Shown: piece after piece, positions 16,739-25,311 of the stretch
Position numbering within the stretch: position 1 is the first letter of the stretch
Layout of the letters: each line of letters opens with the position of its first letter
NCBI GenBank assembly: GCA_024400915.1
Contig: JAKSLX010000012.1
Coordinates: 1 to 64,000 of the forward strand
DNA from: Treponema sp.
GTDB lineage: Bacteria; Spirochaetota; Spirochaetia; Treponematales; Treponemataceae
Length of the DNA stretch: 64,000 bases
Reading direction: 5' to 3'
Translations under genes and position numbers: made by a program
The notes under the pieces: model-generated
The model's input: the letters and a program-made list of their open reading frames with translations, nothing else
What the model was told of the DNA's origin: nothing
Databases searched by the model: none

Positions 16739-19120
16739 ATGGAATTTACACAAGAAACAATTGACGCACTTCAGATCAATGAAGTGGAAATCATGAAAAA
16801 AGTTGCTGAGGAACTCAATATCCGGGTTCCACAGGTTAGCGCAGTCATCAGCCTTGTTCAGGAAGGCTGTACCATTCCTTTCATTGCACGTTACCGCAAG
16901 GAAAAGCATGGATCCCTCGATGAACTTCAGGTTCGTGAAAGCGACCACCTTTTCAATTCATACAAGGCCCTTGAAGAAACTCGTCTTGCCAATGTACGCA
17001 AGGTTTTTGAACAGGGAAAACTTACAGAAACTTTATACAATGCCTTCATGTCGGCAAAGACACTTGCCCAGCTTGAAGACCTCTATGCTCCATTCAAGAA
17101 AAAGAAAAAGACTCGTGGCATGATCGCCATTGAAAAGGGACTTGAAGCCCTTGCTGATGCCATGTACGAACTTGATGACGCAGCACTCCTTGCAAAGGCA
17201 GCAGAATTCGTAAAGACAGACAACGAAGATGCTTCCCTCAACGTTGAGTCGGCAGAAGATGCAATTGCAGGCGCAAAGGACATTGTTGCTGAACGCATTT
17301 CTCAGGACAGCGCAAACCGCGAAGCCCTTCACGATCACTACATGGCAACAGGAACAATGGTTACAAAGGGAATCGTTCCAGAAGGTGTTGATCCAGAAAA
17401 GGCAGAACGTGAATCTACATACAAGATGTATTGGGATTATTCTGAACCACTCAACCAGGTTAAGCCACACAGAATCCTTGCCATCAACCGTGCAGAAAAG
17501 GAAGGCGCACTCGAAGTTACAATCGATGTTGATGTAGACGCAGCAATCAAGCTTATCCAGAAGAAATTCAAGCTCAACAACAAGGCAATGGGAGAAGCAA
17601 TTGAAGACGGCATCGTCCGCTCATTGAGCCCAGCCGTTATCCGCGAAATCCGCAGCGACGAATTTGACGAAGCAGACGAACACGGAATCGGTATCTTCAG
17701 CGAAAACCTGAAGAACCTCCTCATGACACAGCCAATCAAGGGAAGCCGCGTTCTCGGCATCGACCCTGGTATCCGTACAGGAACAAAGTGTGCAGCCCTC
17801 GACGAAACAGGAAAATACCTTGGTTACTTCAAGTTCTTCCAGGTAACGGACCCACAGGACAGCTACAACCAGATCAACAATGCCATAGATAAGTACGACA
17901 TCCAGGTTGTCGCAGTAGGTAACGGAACAGGAAGCCAGGAAGTTCAGGCAATCGTTACAAAGGTAATCAGCGAAAACTACAAAGACAGCGATGTTGTATT
18001 TACAGTCGTAGATGAATCAGGTGCTTCGGTTTATTCCGCATCGGATGTTGCCCGCGAAGAATTTCCTGAGCTTGACCTTACGATCCGTGGTGCTATTTCC
18101 ATGGGCCGCCGCCTTCAGGATCCTCTTGCAGAGCTCGTTAAGATTGATCCAAAGGCCATTGGTGTTGGACTTTACCAGCACGACGTAAACCAGAAGAAGC
18201 TTTCTGACAAACTTGATGAAGTTGTAGAATCGGTTGTAAACAACGTTGGCGTTAACCTCAACACGGCATCAGCTTACCTCCTCAAGTACGTTTCAGGAAT
18301 CAACAGTTCACTTGCAAAGAAAATCGTCGCTTACCGCGATTCAAACGGAAAGATTACAAGCCGAGAAGACCTGCGCAAGGTTCCTGGACTTGGGCCAAAG
18401 GCATTCGAACAGTGCGCCGGATTCCTTAAGATTGCAGAAAGTGCAGAGCCATTGGACAACACCTGGGTTCACCCGGAAAATTACCCAGTTGCAAAGGAAA
18501 TCCTCCCTCTGGTTCAGAAGAATGAAAAGATCACTGCGGAACTCAAGAAACAGCTTGCAGAAAAATACGGTGTTGGTGAAACAACAGTTGCCGACATTGC
18601 AGAAGAACTTGCAAAACCAAACCGCGACCCTCGTGACGGCTACCCTGCTCCTATCATGCAGAAGGGTGTCGTAAACTTTGAGGACCTTAAGACAGGCATG
18701 AAGGTAACTGGAAAGATCAAGAACGTTGTTGACTTTGGTGCCTTCGTAGACATCGGTCTTCACGAGACAGGCCTCATCCACGTTTCAGAACTGAGCGACA
18801 GCTTCGTTTCAAATCCGATGGATGTAATCAAGGTCGGTGACGTAAAGGAATTCACAATCATTGACCTGGACATGGACCGCAAGAGAATCAGCCTTTCACT
18901 CAAGAGCGATGCCGCAAGCCGCCTTACAGGTGAAAAGGGTTCTTCAGCTTCAAGCGGAACTTCAACAGGCAAAAAGCGCATTGTCGTAGTAAAGAAGGGA
19001 ACTGGAGCAAGTGGTGCAGCAGGTACAAAGCCAGCCGACCGCAAGCCAAGGGAACGCCAGAACTACGGCAGCGACGATGGCTATTCATACAACCCATTTG
19101 CCGCTTTGTTAAAGAAATAA
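16739..19120 (+). CDS. tex: Tex family RNA-binding transcription accessory protein
   Basis: 793 residues from the ATG at 16739. Order: helical N-terminal domain (about 1-200), YqgF/RNase H-like domain starting VLGIDPGIRTGTKCAAL (about 335-480), helix-hairpin-helix repeats (LRKVPGLGPKAFEQCAGFL, about 540-565), and a C-terminal S1 domain (GMKVTGKIKNVVDFGAFVDIG, about 650-720), then a Gly/Ser/Lys/Arg-rich tail. Tex binds RNA and acts at stalled RNA polymerase. The upstream ATG at 16658 would add 27 non-conserved residues across the promoter. The last seven codons are repeated in the spacer 92 bp downstream. Confidence 0.95.
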   Translation: MEFTQETIDALQINEVEIMKKVAEELNIRVPQVSAVISLVQEGCTIPFIARYRKEKHGSLDELQVRESDHLFNSYKALEETRLANVRKVFEQGKLTETLYNAFMSAKTLAQLEDLYAPFKKKKKTRGMIAIEKGLEALADAMYELDDAALLAKAAEFVKTDNEDASLNVESAEDAIAGAKDIVAERISQDSANREALHDHYMATGTMVTKGIVPEGVDPEKAERESTYKMYWDYSEPLNQVKPHRILAINRAEKEGALEVTIDVDVDAAIKLIQKKFKLNNKAMGEAIEDGIVRSLSPAVIREIRSDEFDEADEHGIGIFSENLKNLLMTQPIKGSRVLGIDPGIRTGTKCAALDETGKYLGYFKFFQVTDPQDSYNQINNAIDKYDIQVVAVGNGTGSQEVQAIVTKVISENYKDSDVVFTVVDESGASVYSASDVAREEFPELDLTIRGAISMGRRLQDPLAELVKIDPKAIGVGLYQHDVNQKKLSDKLDEVVESVVNNVGVNLNTASAYLLKYVSGINSSLAKKIVAYRDSNGKITSREDLRKVPGLGPKAFEQCAGFLKIAESAEPLDNTWVHPENYPVAKEILPLVQKNEKITAELKKQLAEKYGVGETTVADIAEELAKPNRDPRDGYPAPIMQKGVVNFEDLKTGMKVTGKIKNVVDFGAFVDIGLHETGLIHVSELSDSFVSNPMDVIKVGDVKEFTIIDLDMDRKRISLSLKSDAASRLTGEKGSSASSGTSTGKKRIVVVKKGTGASGAAGTKPADRKPRERQNYGSDDGYSYNPFAALLKK

Positions 19121-19221
19121 AGTAAACAAAATCAAGCTGCAAGAATTGCGAAAGCAATTCTTGTCGGGTCCGCGAAAGCGGATCCCAATTCGCCGCTTTG
19201 TTGAAAAAATAAAGTAAGCAA
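19093..19221 (+). repeat. Duplicated tex 3' end flanking two GAAA-loop hairpins
   Basis: About 37 bp containing the last codons and stop of tex (19093-19129) recur at 19184-19221 with few changes, keeping the FAALLKK-stop frame. Between them are CAAGAATTGC-GAAA-GCAATTCTTG (19140-19163) and GGGTCCGC-GAAA-GCGGATCCC (19166-19186). The first stem is the same as in the double-hairpin element at 221-294. It looks like a small palindromic insertion with duplication of flanking sequence. Confidence 0.7.
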
Positions 19222-19315
19222 TTAAAAACAAGGACCTAGTTCAACAAAACCTTCAATGATTTTAGCGTCGTTATTTTAATAGACGATTGATAAAACATAA
19301 TCACAATTTACATAC

Positions 19316-19350
19316 CGAGGTCGTAAACAATTTCACGACCTCGATTTCTT
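19316..19350. terminator. Hairpin, possible terminator
   Basis: CGAGGTCGT (19316-19324) pairs perfectly with ACGACCTCG (19335-19343), loop 10 nt, followed on the plus strand by ATTTCTT. The T tract is short, so termination is plausible but not sure. It is the only candidate stop for transcripts leaving tex. Confidence 0.5.
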
Positions 19351-19591
19351 AGAACAAATCCCCAATCTTATAAAGAATCAGCTGCTTTTTATATTTTTCA
19401 TCAATTTTTTTATATCCTGATTTAGAAAAGAATCCATACTTGGAACAAATCAGCCCTGTATTGTTCACCTGCTGTATTTCATTCCAAATAAGATTTTTAT
19501 CCAGTTTTTCATCTTTGAATTTAGCTTCGTAAAAAATGTATGAACCCTCATTTTCTGTAACAATATCGAACTCACCGTTTTTGTGATTCAC
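19349..19591 (-). pseudogene. C-terminal remnant of a DUF234-type AAA ATPase
   Basis: 80 codons: GEFDIVTENEGSYIFYEAKFKDE ... EIQQVNNTGLICSKYGFFSKSGY ... LILYKIGDLF. This matches the nuclease-like C-terminal DUF234 domain that follows the ATPase core in a large bacterial/archaeal ATPase family of about 460 residues. Upstream the frame meets stops and then the unrelated lipoprotein gene, so only the tail survives. Recognition is by motif memory; no function is expected. Confidence 0.7.
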
Positions 19592-19609
19592 TTGATTATG
19601 CTATCAAGT

Positions 19610-21364
19610 CTATTCCGACAAAGAATAATGATAAGACCCCTTATCACGGACATAAATTGACGTACACTCAACAAGTTCGCCGTATGCATTATAATCATCG
19701 AAGATATAGTAAAGCATAGACATGTCCTTACCATTTTTACACTGAAATATTCCACTGTTGTTTACAAAAGAAAAACTTTCGTAAAGGTTGTCACCATCAA
19801 TAAGATAAACATGATTCCCCTGCATGTAAGAATCATCATAGTCATACATGAATTGATAACTGAAAACACCAAGTTCTTTGCCATCAACAAGCCCGAGTTT
19901 ATCATAGCTGATGTAATTGCCTGGATTTTCAAAAAGAGTATGTTCACCGGTGGAGTCAATGAACCTCTTCTTGTTTCCGGTTTTAAGATCGTAGAATTCA
20001 TAGTAATCCGTCATTTCATTCTGTTTGCGCTTTATAATTACATTGAAAAAACTTTCTGTATTTGCGGCACCCTTAGTGATGGTGATGGCATTATTTGAAA
20101 TGCAGTCTCCGGAAAGTATGCCTGTGCTGTTTGATTCTGAATTTAAGCTTTCAACAAGATAGTAATTGTAGGAAGTGTCATCAATTGTTTTTTTATACTG
20201 ATCATCGAACATCTCAAGAATTGCAATAGATTCAGACGGAGACAGCGAAACCATTTCGCCCGTTACAGTTACAAGCTCACAGTTTTTTATTACTCTGTTA
20301 AGCCATATGCTTGTGTCCACTTTCAGCGGAATATTATTCTGGATGTAAATGATTTTACCTGAATCCAAATCTCCATCATAATTTTCTGAATCGGATTTTG
20401 AAATCTCTTTTATCAAAGCCTCATATTCCTTCAGCTCAAAGGAATTCATCATGTGTTTTTTTACGCTGGAATTTTTTGATTCATCCGCCATCTGCAATGC
20501 TGATTTACCCTTAGCATCTGTCCTATTCTTATCTGCATGCTGTTTAAGAAGATAATCAATTGCATCGGTATTTTCATTGACAACAGCTTCCATAAGAGGA
20601 GTCTTTCCATCATCAAGAGTAAAGTCTACACCAAGTGAAGTTATCAGAACGTTTGTTTCCCATTCAACTTCCCTGCCATTATGATATTTTTCAAAATCTG
20701 TAAAATCTTTCTTATAAAGATGGGGAATTATTTCCAGCGGATTTATTCTAATTGTATCTGGTGTTTCATTTTCAAGAATGATTCTGTACTGCCTTAAAAG
20801 AAACCGGTATGCCATATAGTTTAGCCCGGGATTGTTTTCTGCCACGGCTCTTTTTATCAGACGCTCGGAAAATGAATTTAGGTAATTTATATCATCCAGA
20901 GTCAATTTCCCAGGAATATACAAGTTGAAATCCTTTACATAATTCCAGACGGGTTTAATATCATCAAAAACAATATCGCAGACTTTAAGGTCAAAAGCAA
21001 TGAATTCCAGTGGAATCCAGCTTTTCAGACCGGAATCTTTTACCTCCACAAAAGCAAATGGCCTGATTTCATAACCTTTGGTGCTTAAATCAATATCCTC
21101 AGTAACGAAATCAAGAATCAAAAGCTCTTTACCATATTCAAGCTGTAATTTTTCACCGTTATCATCAAGAACATTTCCGCTTCCAAAGTTTGGTTCCATG
21201 TAAAGGGATGCATTGTCACAGGCTCTTGCACTAAGCCCAATAAGCGGAGATTTTATCACGGTTTCGCTTTCCGGTTGTGGTAATAATTTCACCTCTGCTT
21301 TTTTTACGCAACCAGAAAACAAAAGATCTATAGCAATGATGATGGAAATATTTTTAACTTTCAT
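19610..21364 (-). CDS. Ankyrin-repeat lipoprotein with SH3-like N-terminal region
   Basis: 584 residues from the ATG at 21364. The start MKVKNISIIIAIDLLFSGC is a lipoprotein signal with lipid Cys19. An SH3b-like beta region follows (about 45-130), then a helical part, then two ankyrin repeats (DDGKTPLMEAVVNENTDAIDYLLKQ and KGKSALQMADES, about 250-300), then a long beta-rich C-terminus. The longer frame from 21442 adds 26 residues with no signal features. A similar plan is found at 58426-60261. Function unknown; a periplasmic or surface scaffold is a guess. AGGAGA lies about 15 bp upstream, rather far. Confidence 0.7.
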   Translation of the reverse strand: MKVKNISIIIAIDLLFSGCVKKAEVKLLPQPESETVIKSPLIGLSARACDNASLYMEPNFGSGNVLDDNGEKLQLEYGKELLILDFVTEDIDLSTKGYEIRPFAFVEVKDSGLKSWIPLEFIAFDLKVCDIVFDDIKPVWNYVKDFNLYIPGKLTLDDINYLNSFSERLIKRAVAENNPGLNYMAYRFLLRQYRIILENETPDTIRINPLEIIPHLYKKDFTDFEKYHNGREVEWETNVLITSLGVDFTLDDGKTPLMEAVVNENTDAIDYLLKQHADKNRTDAKGKSALQMADESKNSSVKKHMMNSFELKEYEALIKEISKSDSENYDGDLDSGKIIYIQNNIPLKVDTSIWLNRVIKNCELVTVTGEMVSLSPSESIAILEMFDDQYKKTIDDTSYNYYLVESLNSESNSTGILSGDCISNNAITITKGAANTESFFNVIIKRKQNEMTDYYEFYDLKTGNKKRFIDSTGEHTLFENPGNYISYDKLGLVDGKELGVFSYQFMYDYDDSYMQGNHVYLIDGDNLYESFSFVNNSGIFQCKNGKDMSMLYYIFDDYNAYGELVECTSIYVRDKGSYHYSLSE

Positions 21365-21501
21365 AAAATATTTATTTTGATCTCCTGTATGTGTTTTTTT
21401 TCTTTTGTAATGCCAACAATGGCCAAAACTTGATGAAAGCACTATAAGTTTAGTTTATAAAAAAGTATCTTATGGTACAATGTAATAATTGGGAGCTGAT
21501 G

Positions 21502-21648
21502 ATGAAAACAGTAACTTTAGGTTCACCAGGAATTACTTCGCCACAGAATGCTTTCGGAGCACTTCCAACTCAGCGTGATGATTTTGATACGGCAACAAAG
21601 ATACTTCTGAAAATCTTCTTTATCCACCCCATTTGTATTTTTTCTTAA
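21502..21648 (+). pseudogene. N-terminal remnant of an aldo/keto reductase
   Basis: 48 codons starting MKTVTLGSPGITSPQNAFGA then LPTQRDDFDTATKILLKIFF and a stop. The first 30 residues match the beginning of aldo/keto reductases of the MKTVxLGxTGxxVxxxGFGALP type, normally about 300 residues or more, and the frame then turns to unrelated sequence. GGGAG lies 6 bp before the ATG. The rest of the gene is absent, so this is a deletion scar before ptsI. Confidence 0.65.
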
Positions 21649-21661
21649 TTCCTACTATTAT
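21633..21661 (+). promoter_or_regulatory. Likely ptsI promoter, next to its ATG
   Basis: TTGTAT (21633-21638), 17-bp spacer, TATTAT (21656-21661), then 6 bp to the ATG at 21668. No Shine-Dalgarno. It overlaps the end of the aldo/keto reductase remnant. Confidence 0.45.
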
Positions 21662-21667
21662 AATGGA

Positions 21668-23374
21668 ATGAACGTTGTACTTGGTTCACCAGCAGCGCCT
21701 GGTATTGGAATCGGAAAAGCTTTTATTCTTCCTGAAGAGCAGGAACGAATCATCCCAAAACGCAAGATTTCTCAAGAAGAAGTTGAACCTGAATGGAAGC
21801 GATTTACTAATGCCTGCAAGGATGTTCAGAACGAACTTAATTCCCATATCCAGGATGAAAAAATCAGTAAGGACCAGCACGACGTACTCGAAACCTACCT
21901 TATGATGATTCAGGATCCTGTGTTCATTACTGAACTCAAGGCCTACATGGACAAGGAACTTTTCAACATAGAATTTTCCATCAACCTTAAGGTTTCCGAT
22001 TATGCAGACATGCTCCGCAACAGCGGTAATGAATATCTTGCTGAACGTGCGCAGGATATTGAAGATGTCTTTAACCGCGTAATCGATGTTCTTCTTGACT
22101 ATCACAGCTTTGACATTGAACAAATTCCAGATGATTCAGTAATCGTCGGAAGAACAATGAAGACCAGCGACACCATAATTCTCAGCAAGAGAAAGATTGC
22201 AGGTCTTGCCCTTACGGAAGGAAGCAGCGCCTGCCATGTTGCAATCCTTGCAAAAAGCTATGGAATCCCGGTTGTAGTTGCCATCGACAACGCAGCCCAC
22301 ATTGCAACTCAGGGCGACACAGTAATCGTTGACGGAAACATCGGCGAAGTAATCGTTCAGCCTGACATTGCTACAATCACAAGCACAAATACAAAAATCC
22401 TTGCAGAACAGAAGTACAGGGAACAGCTAAAAAAATACAAGGACGTTCCATGTAGGACTGAAGACGGAACTGAAATAAAGCTCTATGCAAACATCGGAAC
22501 TCCGGAAGAAGCAATCACTGCCCTTGAAAATGGTGCTGATGGAATCGGACTTTTCAGAACTGAATTCCTTTTTATGGATGCTGCTCAGAAGACAAGCAAG
22601 GAAACCGGTGCCTATTCAAATTCCATGAGCGAAGAAGCACAGTTCCAGGCATACAAGCAGGTTCTTGAAACAATGGGAGACAAACCTGTTACAATCAGAA
22701 CCCTTGATGTTGGTGGTGACAAGCTTGTTGACTCTGCGGAATTCCCAAACGTTCAGGAAAAGAATCCTCTCATGGGACTTCGTGCAATCCGCATGTCTCT
22801 TTATTGCCCTGCTGTTTTCAGAACGCAGCTTAGGGCACTTTACCGTGCAAGTGTTTACGGCAATCTCCGCATTCTTCTCCCTCTCATCACCGATGTAAGT
22901 CAGGTTGAAACTGCTCTCGGAATTGCAAGGGGAATTCGTTCATCCCTTGAAGAAGACGGAATTCCATTCAACCCTGATGTTCCAATCGGCATCATGATCG
23001 AGACGGCAGCCGCCGCAATCTGTGCAGATGTTCTTGCACCTCACGCAAAATTCTTTTCACTTGGAACCAACGACCTTACTCAGTATATTCTTGGAATCGA
23101 CCGAGAAAACAAGGCCGTCAATCCTCTTTACAACGAGTTCAGCCTTGCGGTTTTAAGAATGGTAAAGAGCACGATTTTCAACGCAAATAAATTCAGCCTT
23201 CCACTTTCAGTGTGTGGAGAAATGGCAGGAAACAAGGAAAGTGCCATCATACTTACGGGTATGGGAATCAGAAGCCTCAGCATGGCTCCATCCCACATCC
23301 CAGTCATAAAGGAAACACTTTCTCACTTCTCGATTTCTGAACTTGAAAACCTTTCAAACCGTTCAGTTCAGTAA
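21668..23374 (+). CDS. ptsI: PTS enzyme I, phosphoenolpyruvate-protein phosphotransferase
   Basis: 568 residues, near the family length of about 575. GSPAAPGIGIGKAFIL opens the HPr-binding domain; the phospho-histidine block is SSACHVAILAKSYGIPVVV with His190; GADGIGLFRTEFLFMD near 290 and FFSLGTNDLTQY near 455 are the PEP-binding barrel motifs. Cys502-type CGEMAGN is present near the end. The phospho-histidine block departs from the usual GGRTSHTAI, with Ser-Ser-Ala-Cys before the histidine. No HPr gene is seen in the window. It may supply sugar uptake or, in treponemes with few permeases, a regulatory phosphorelay. Confidence 0.9.
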   Translation: MNVVLGSPAAPGIGIGKAFILPEEQERIIPKRKISQEEVEPEWKRFTNACKDVQNELNSHIQDEKISKDQHDVLETYLMMIQDPVFITELKAYMDKELFNIEFSINLKVSDYADMLRNSGNEYLAERAQDIEDVFNRVIDVLLDYHSFDIEQIPDDSVIVGRTMKTSDTIILSKRKIAGLALTEGSSACHVAILAKSYGIPVVVAIDNAAHIATQGDTVIVDGNIGEVIVQPDIATITSTNTKILAEQKYREQLKKYKDVPCRTEDGTEIKLYANIGTPEEAITALENGADGIGLFRTEFLFMDAAQKTSKETGAYSNSMSEEAQFQAYKQVLETMGDKPVTIRTLDVGGDKLVDSAEFPNVQEKNPLMGLRAIRMSLYCPAVFRTQLRALYRASVYGNLRILLPLITDVSQVETALGIARGIRSSLEEDGIPFNPDVPIGIMIETAAAAICADVLAPHAKFFSLGTNDLTQYILGIDRENKAVNPLYNEFSLAVLRMVKSTIFNANKFSLPLSVCGEMAGNKESAIILTGMGIRSLSMAPSHIPVIKETLSHFSISELENLSNRSVQ

Positions 23375-23401
23375 AAGACAGGCAAAGACAAAAGGAATAA
23401 A

Positions 23402-24967
23402 ATGAAAAAACAGAAGAAAGCAAAACCGGATTTTTCAAAACCAAAGCCGGTACAGGCTGTTGTAGAAACAGAAGAAACCGTAGAGCAGCCTCAGGAAGAA
23501 AAAACAGAAAATAAAGCTAAGGCTGATGACGAAATCAGAAGCCAGAGAAAATCTCACACAGACAAATTCTATCCAGACAAGGTATACAACAACCTGCCTC
23601 TCATCGTAATTGCAGGTCGTCCAAATGTCGGTAAATCAACTCTCTTCAATGCACTTACACATACAAAGCGCGCAATTACTGATCCTACTCCAGGCGTTAC
23701 CCGTGACCCTGTTGAAGGAACCTGCTTCCTTGACGGGAAACCAGTTCACCTTATGGATACAGGTGGATACAAGCTTACCCGTGACTTAAAGAGCCGTGAA
23801 AGTGAGATGGATGACCTTGTAGTTGAAAAGACAATTGAGATGATCGACAGGGCAGACAGAATTCTTCTTCTTCTTGATGCAACTGAAATCACCGGTGAAG
23901 ATGAAGAACTCATCCAGCGCCTACGTCCGTATTCTGAAAAGCTTATTGCGGCCGTAAACAAAACTGAAGGTGGAAGAAACGAGCACCTTGCTTACAACTA
24001 CATGCAGTTTGGTTTCAAGGAAATCTCATTGATTTCTGCAAGCCACGGTGACGGACTTTCAGCACTTCAGAAAAAAATGGTTGAAGGTCTGGACTTTAGC
24101 AATGTAACTGAAGGCGAAGACGAGGACCGTCCAATCCGTATTGCAATCCTCGGAAAACCAAATGTTGGAAAATCAACATTGAGCAATGCCCTTACTCATA
24201 CGGAAGCTTCAATTGTTTCTGACTATGCAGGAACTACCCGTGATGTTGTTGAAGGAAGTTTCCGATACAATGGCCGCGACATCCAGATTCTTGATACAGC
24301 TGGAATCAGGCGCAAAAAGAAGGTTACAGAAAATGTTGAATACTATTCTGTTAACCGTGCCATCAAGACCCTGGACGAATGCGACATTGCCTTCATCATG
24401 ATCGATGCAAAGGAAGGCCTTGCCGAACAGGACAAGAAAATCACTGCCCTTGCTTTTGAACGTGGCCGTGGCGTAATCTTCATCCTGAACAAATGGGATC
24501 TTCTTGAAGACCAGAGCAACAAGGCAATCCGCGAAACTAAGGACTGGATCCAGACAATGTTCGGACAGATGAACTGGGCTCCAATCGTAACCATGAGCGC
24601 AAAAAATCATGACGGCCTTAAGAACCTGATGAACACTGCCCTTGAAATCTACAGCCAGCTTACACGCAAGGTGGACACGGCAGCAATCAACATGGCACTC
24701 AGGGACTGGCTTGCAAACTATCCGCCTCCAGCAACAAAGGCAATCCACTTTAAGATTCGCTACATTACTCAGACAAGCGTGAACCCTGTAAACTTCTTGA
24801 TTTTTGCTACACGCCCTGACAATGTTCCGCTTACCTATGTTTCATATCTTAAAAACAGAATCCGCGAAGACCTTGGATTTGACCAGATTCCGGTTCAGAT
24901 TGAAATGAAGGCTAGCCGCCAGAAGTGGGAAAAGCGCGAAGAAGAACGCAACCAGCAGGATAAATAG
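23402..24967 (+). CDS. der: Ribosome biogenesis GTPase Der (EngA)
   Basis: 521 residues. Two GTPase domains in tandem: the first with GRPNVGKSTLFN, DTGG and a NKTE G4 motif (about 60-230), the second with GKPNVGKSTLSN, DTAG and NKWD (about 240-420), followed by the KH-like C-terminal domain. Der acts in 50S subunit maturation. A Lys/Glu-rich extension of about 60 residues precedes the first domain and is not part of the usual 440-490-residue protein. Its stop codon shares a base with the GTG start of the MerR gene. Confidence 0.95.
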   Translation: MKKQKKAKPDFSKPKPVQAVVETEETVEQPQEEKTENKAKADDEIRSQRKSHTDKFYPDKVYNNLPLIVIAGRPNVGKSTLFNALTHTKRAITDPTPGVTRDPVEGTCFLDGKPVHLMDTGGYKLTRDLKSRESEMDDLVVEKTIEMIDRADRILLLLDATEITGEDEELIQRLRPYSEKLIAAVNKTEGGRNEHLAYNYMQFGFKEISLISASHGDGLSALQKKMVEGLDFSNVTEGEDEDRPIRIAILGKPNVGKSTLSNALTHTEASIVSDYAGTTRDVVEGSFRYNGRDIQILDTAGIRRKKKVTENVEYYSVNRAIKTLDECDIAFIMIDAKEGLAEQDKKITALAFERGRGVIFILNKWDLLEDQSNKAIRETKDWIQTMFGQMNWAPIVTMSAKNHDGLKNLMNTALEIYSQLTRKVDTAAINMALRDWLANYPPPATKAIHFKIRYITQTSVNPVNFLIFATRPDNVPLTYVSYLKNRIREDLGFDQIPVQIEMKASRQKWEKREEERNQQDK

Positions 24968-25311
24968 TGGCTCAGTATTCTATCGGACAGATTGAAAAAA
25001 TCTCTGGCGTAAAATCTCATATTCTCCGTTATTGGGAAGAAGTGATTCCAAGCATTACGCCTAAAAAAGAAATGTCCGGCAGAAGAGTCTATTCCCACAA
25101 AGATCTTGAGATAATCCTGCGCCTCAAGTATTTAATCTACACAAAAAAGTTCACAATCGAAGGTGCAAAAAACCAGATAATCCAAGATGCCGAGAACATC
25201 GAAAAAAATTTTGATGCCGTAATGGCAATCCGTGAAATCCGTGCAGATTTAAGCGATCTGTATTTTTCACTTCAATCCTTAAGAAATGAAAGGAACTCCA
25301 ATGGCAGATAA
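24967..25311 (+). CDS. MerR-family transcriptional regulator
   Basis: 114 residues. YSIGQIEKISGVKSHILRYWEE ... GRRVYSHKDLEIILRLKYLI is a MerR winged-helix DNA-binding domain, followed by about 45 residues with a short coiled coil and no effector domain. It resembles the short MerR proteins of treponemes. It starts with GTG at 24967, overlapping the der stop by one base, and overlaps the methyltransferase start by 11 bp. Target unknown; because it is tied into a ribosome-assembly operon it could act on that operon. Confidence 0.8.
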   Translation: MAQYSIGQIEKISGVKSHILRYWEEVIPSITPKKEMSGRRVYSHKDLEIILRLKYLIYTKKFTIEGAKNQIIQDAENIEKNFDAVMAIREIRADLSDLYFSLQSLRNERNSNGR

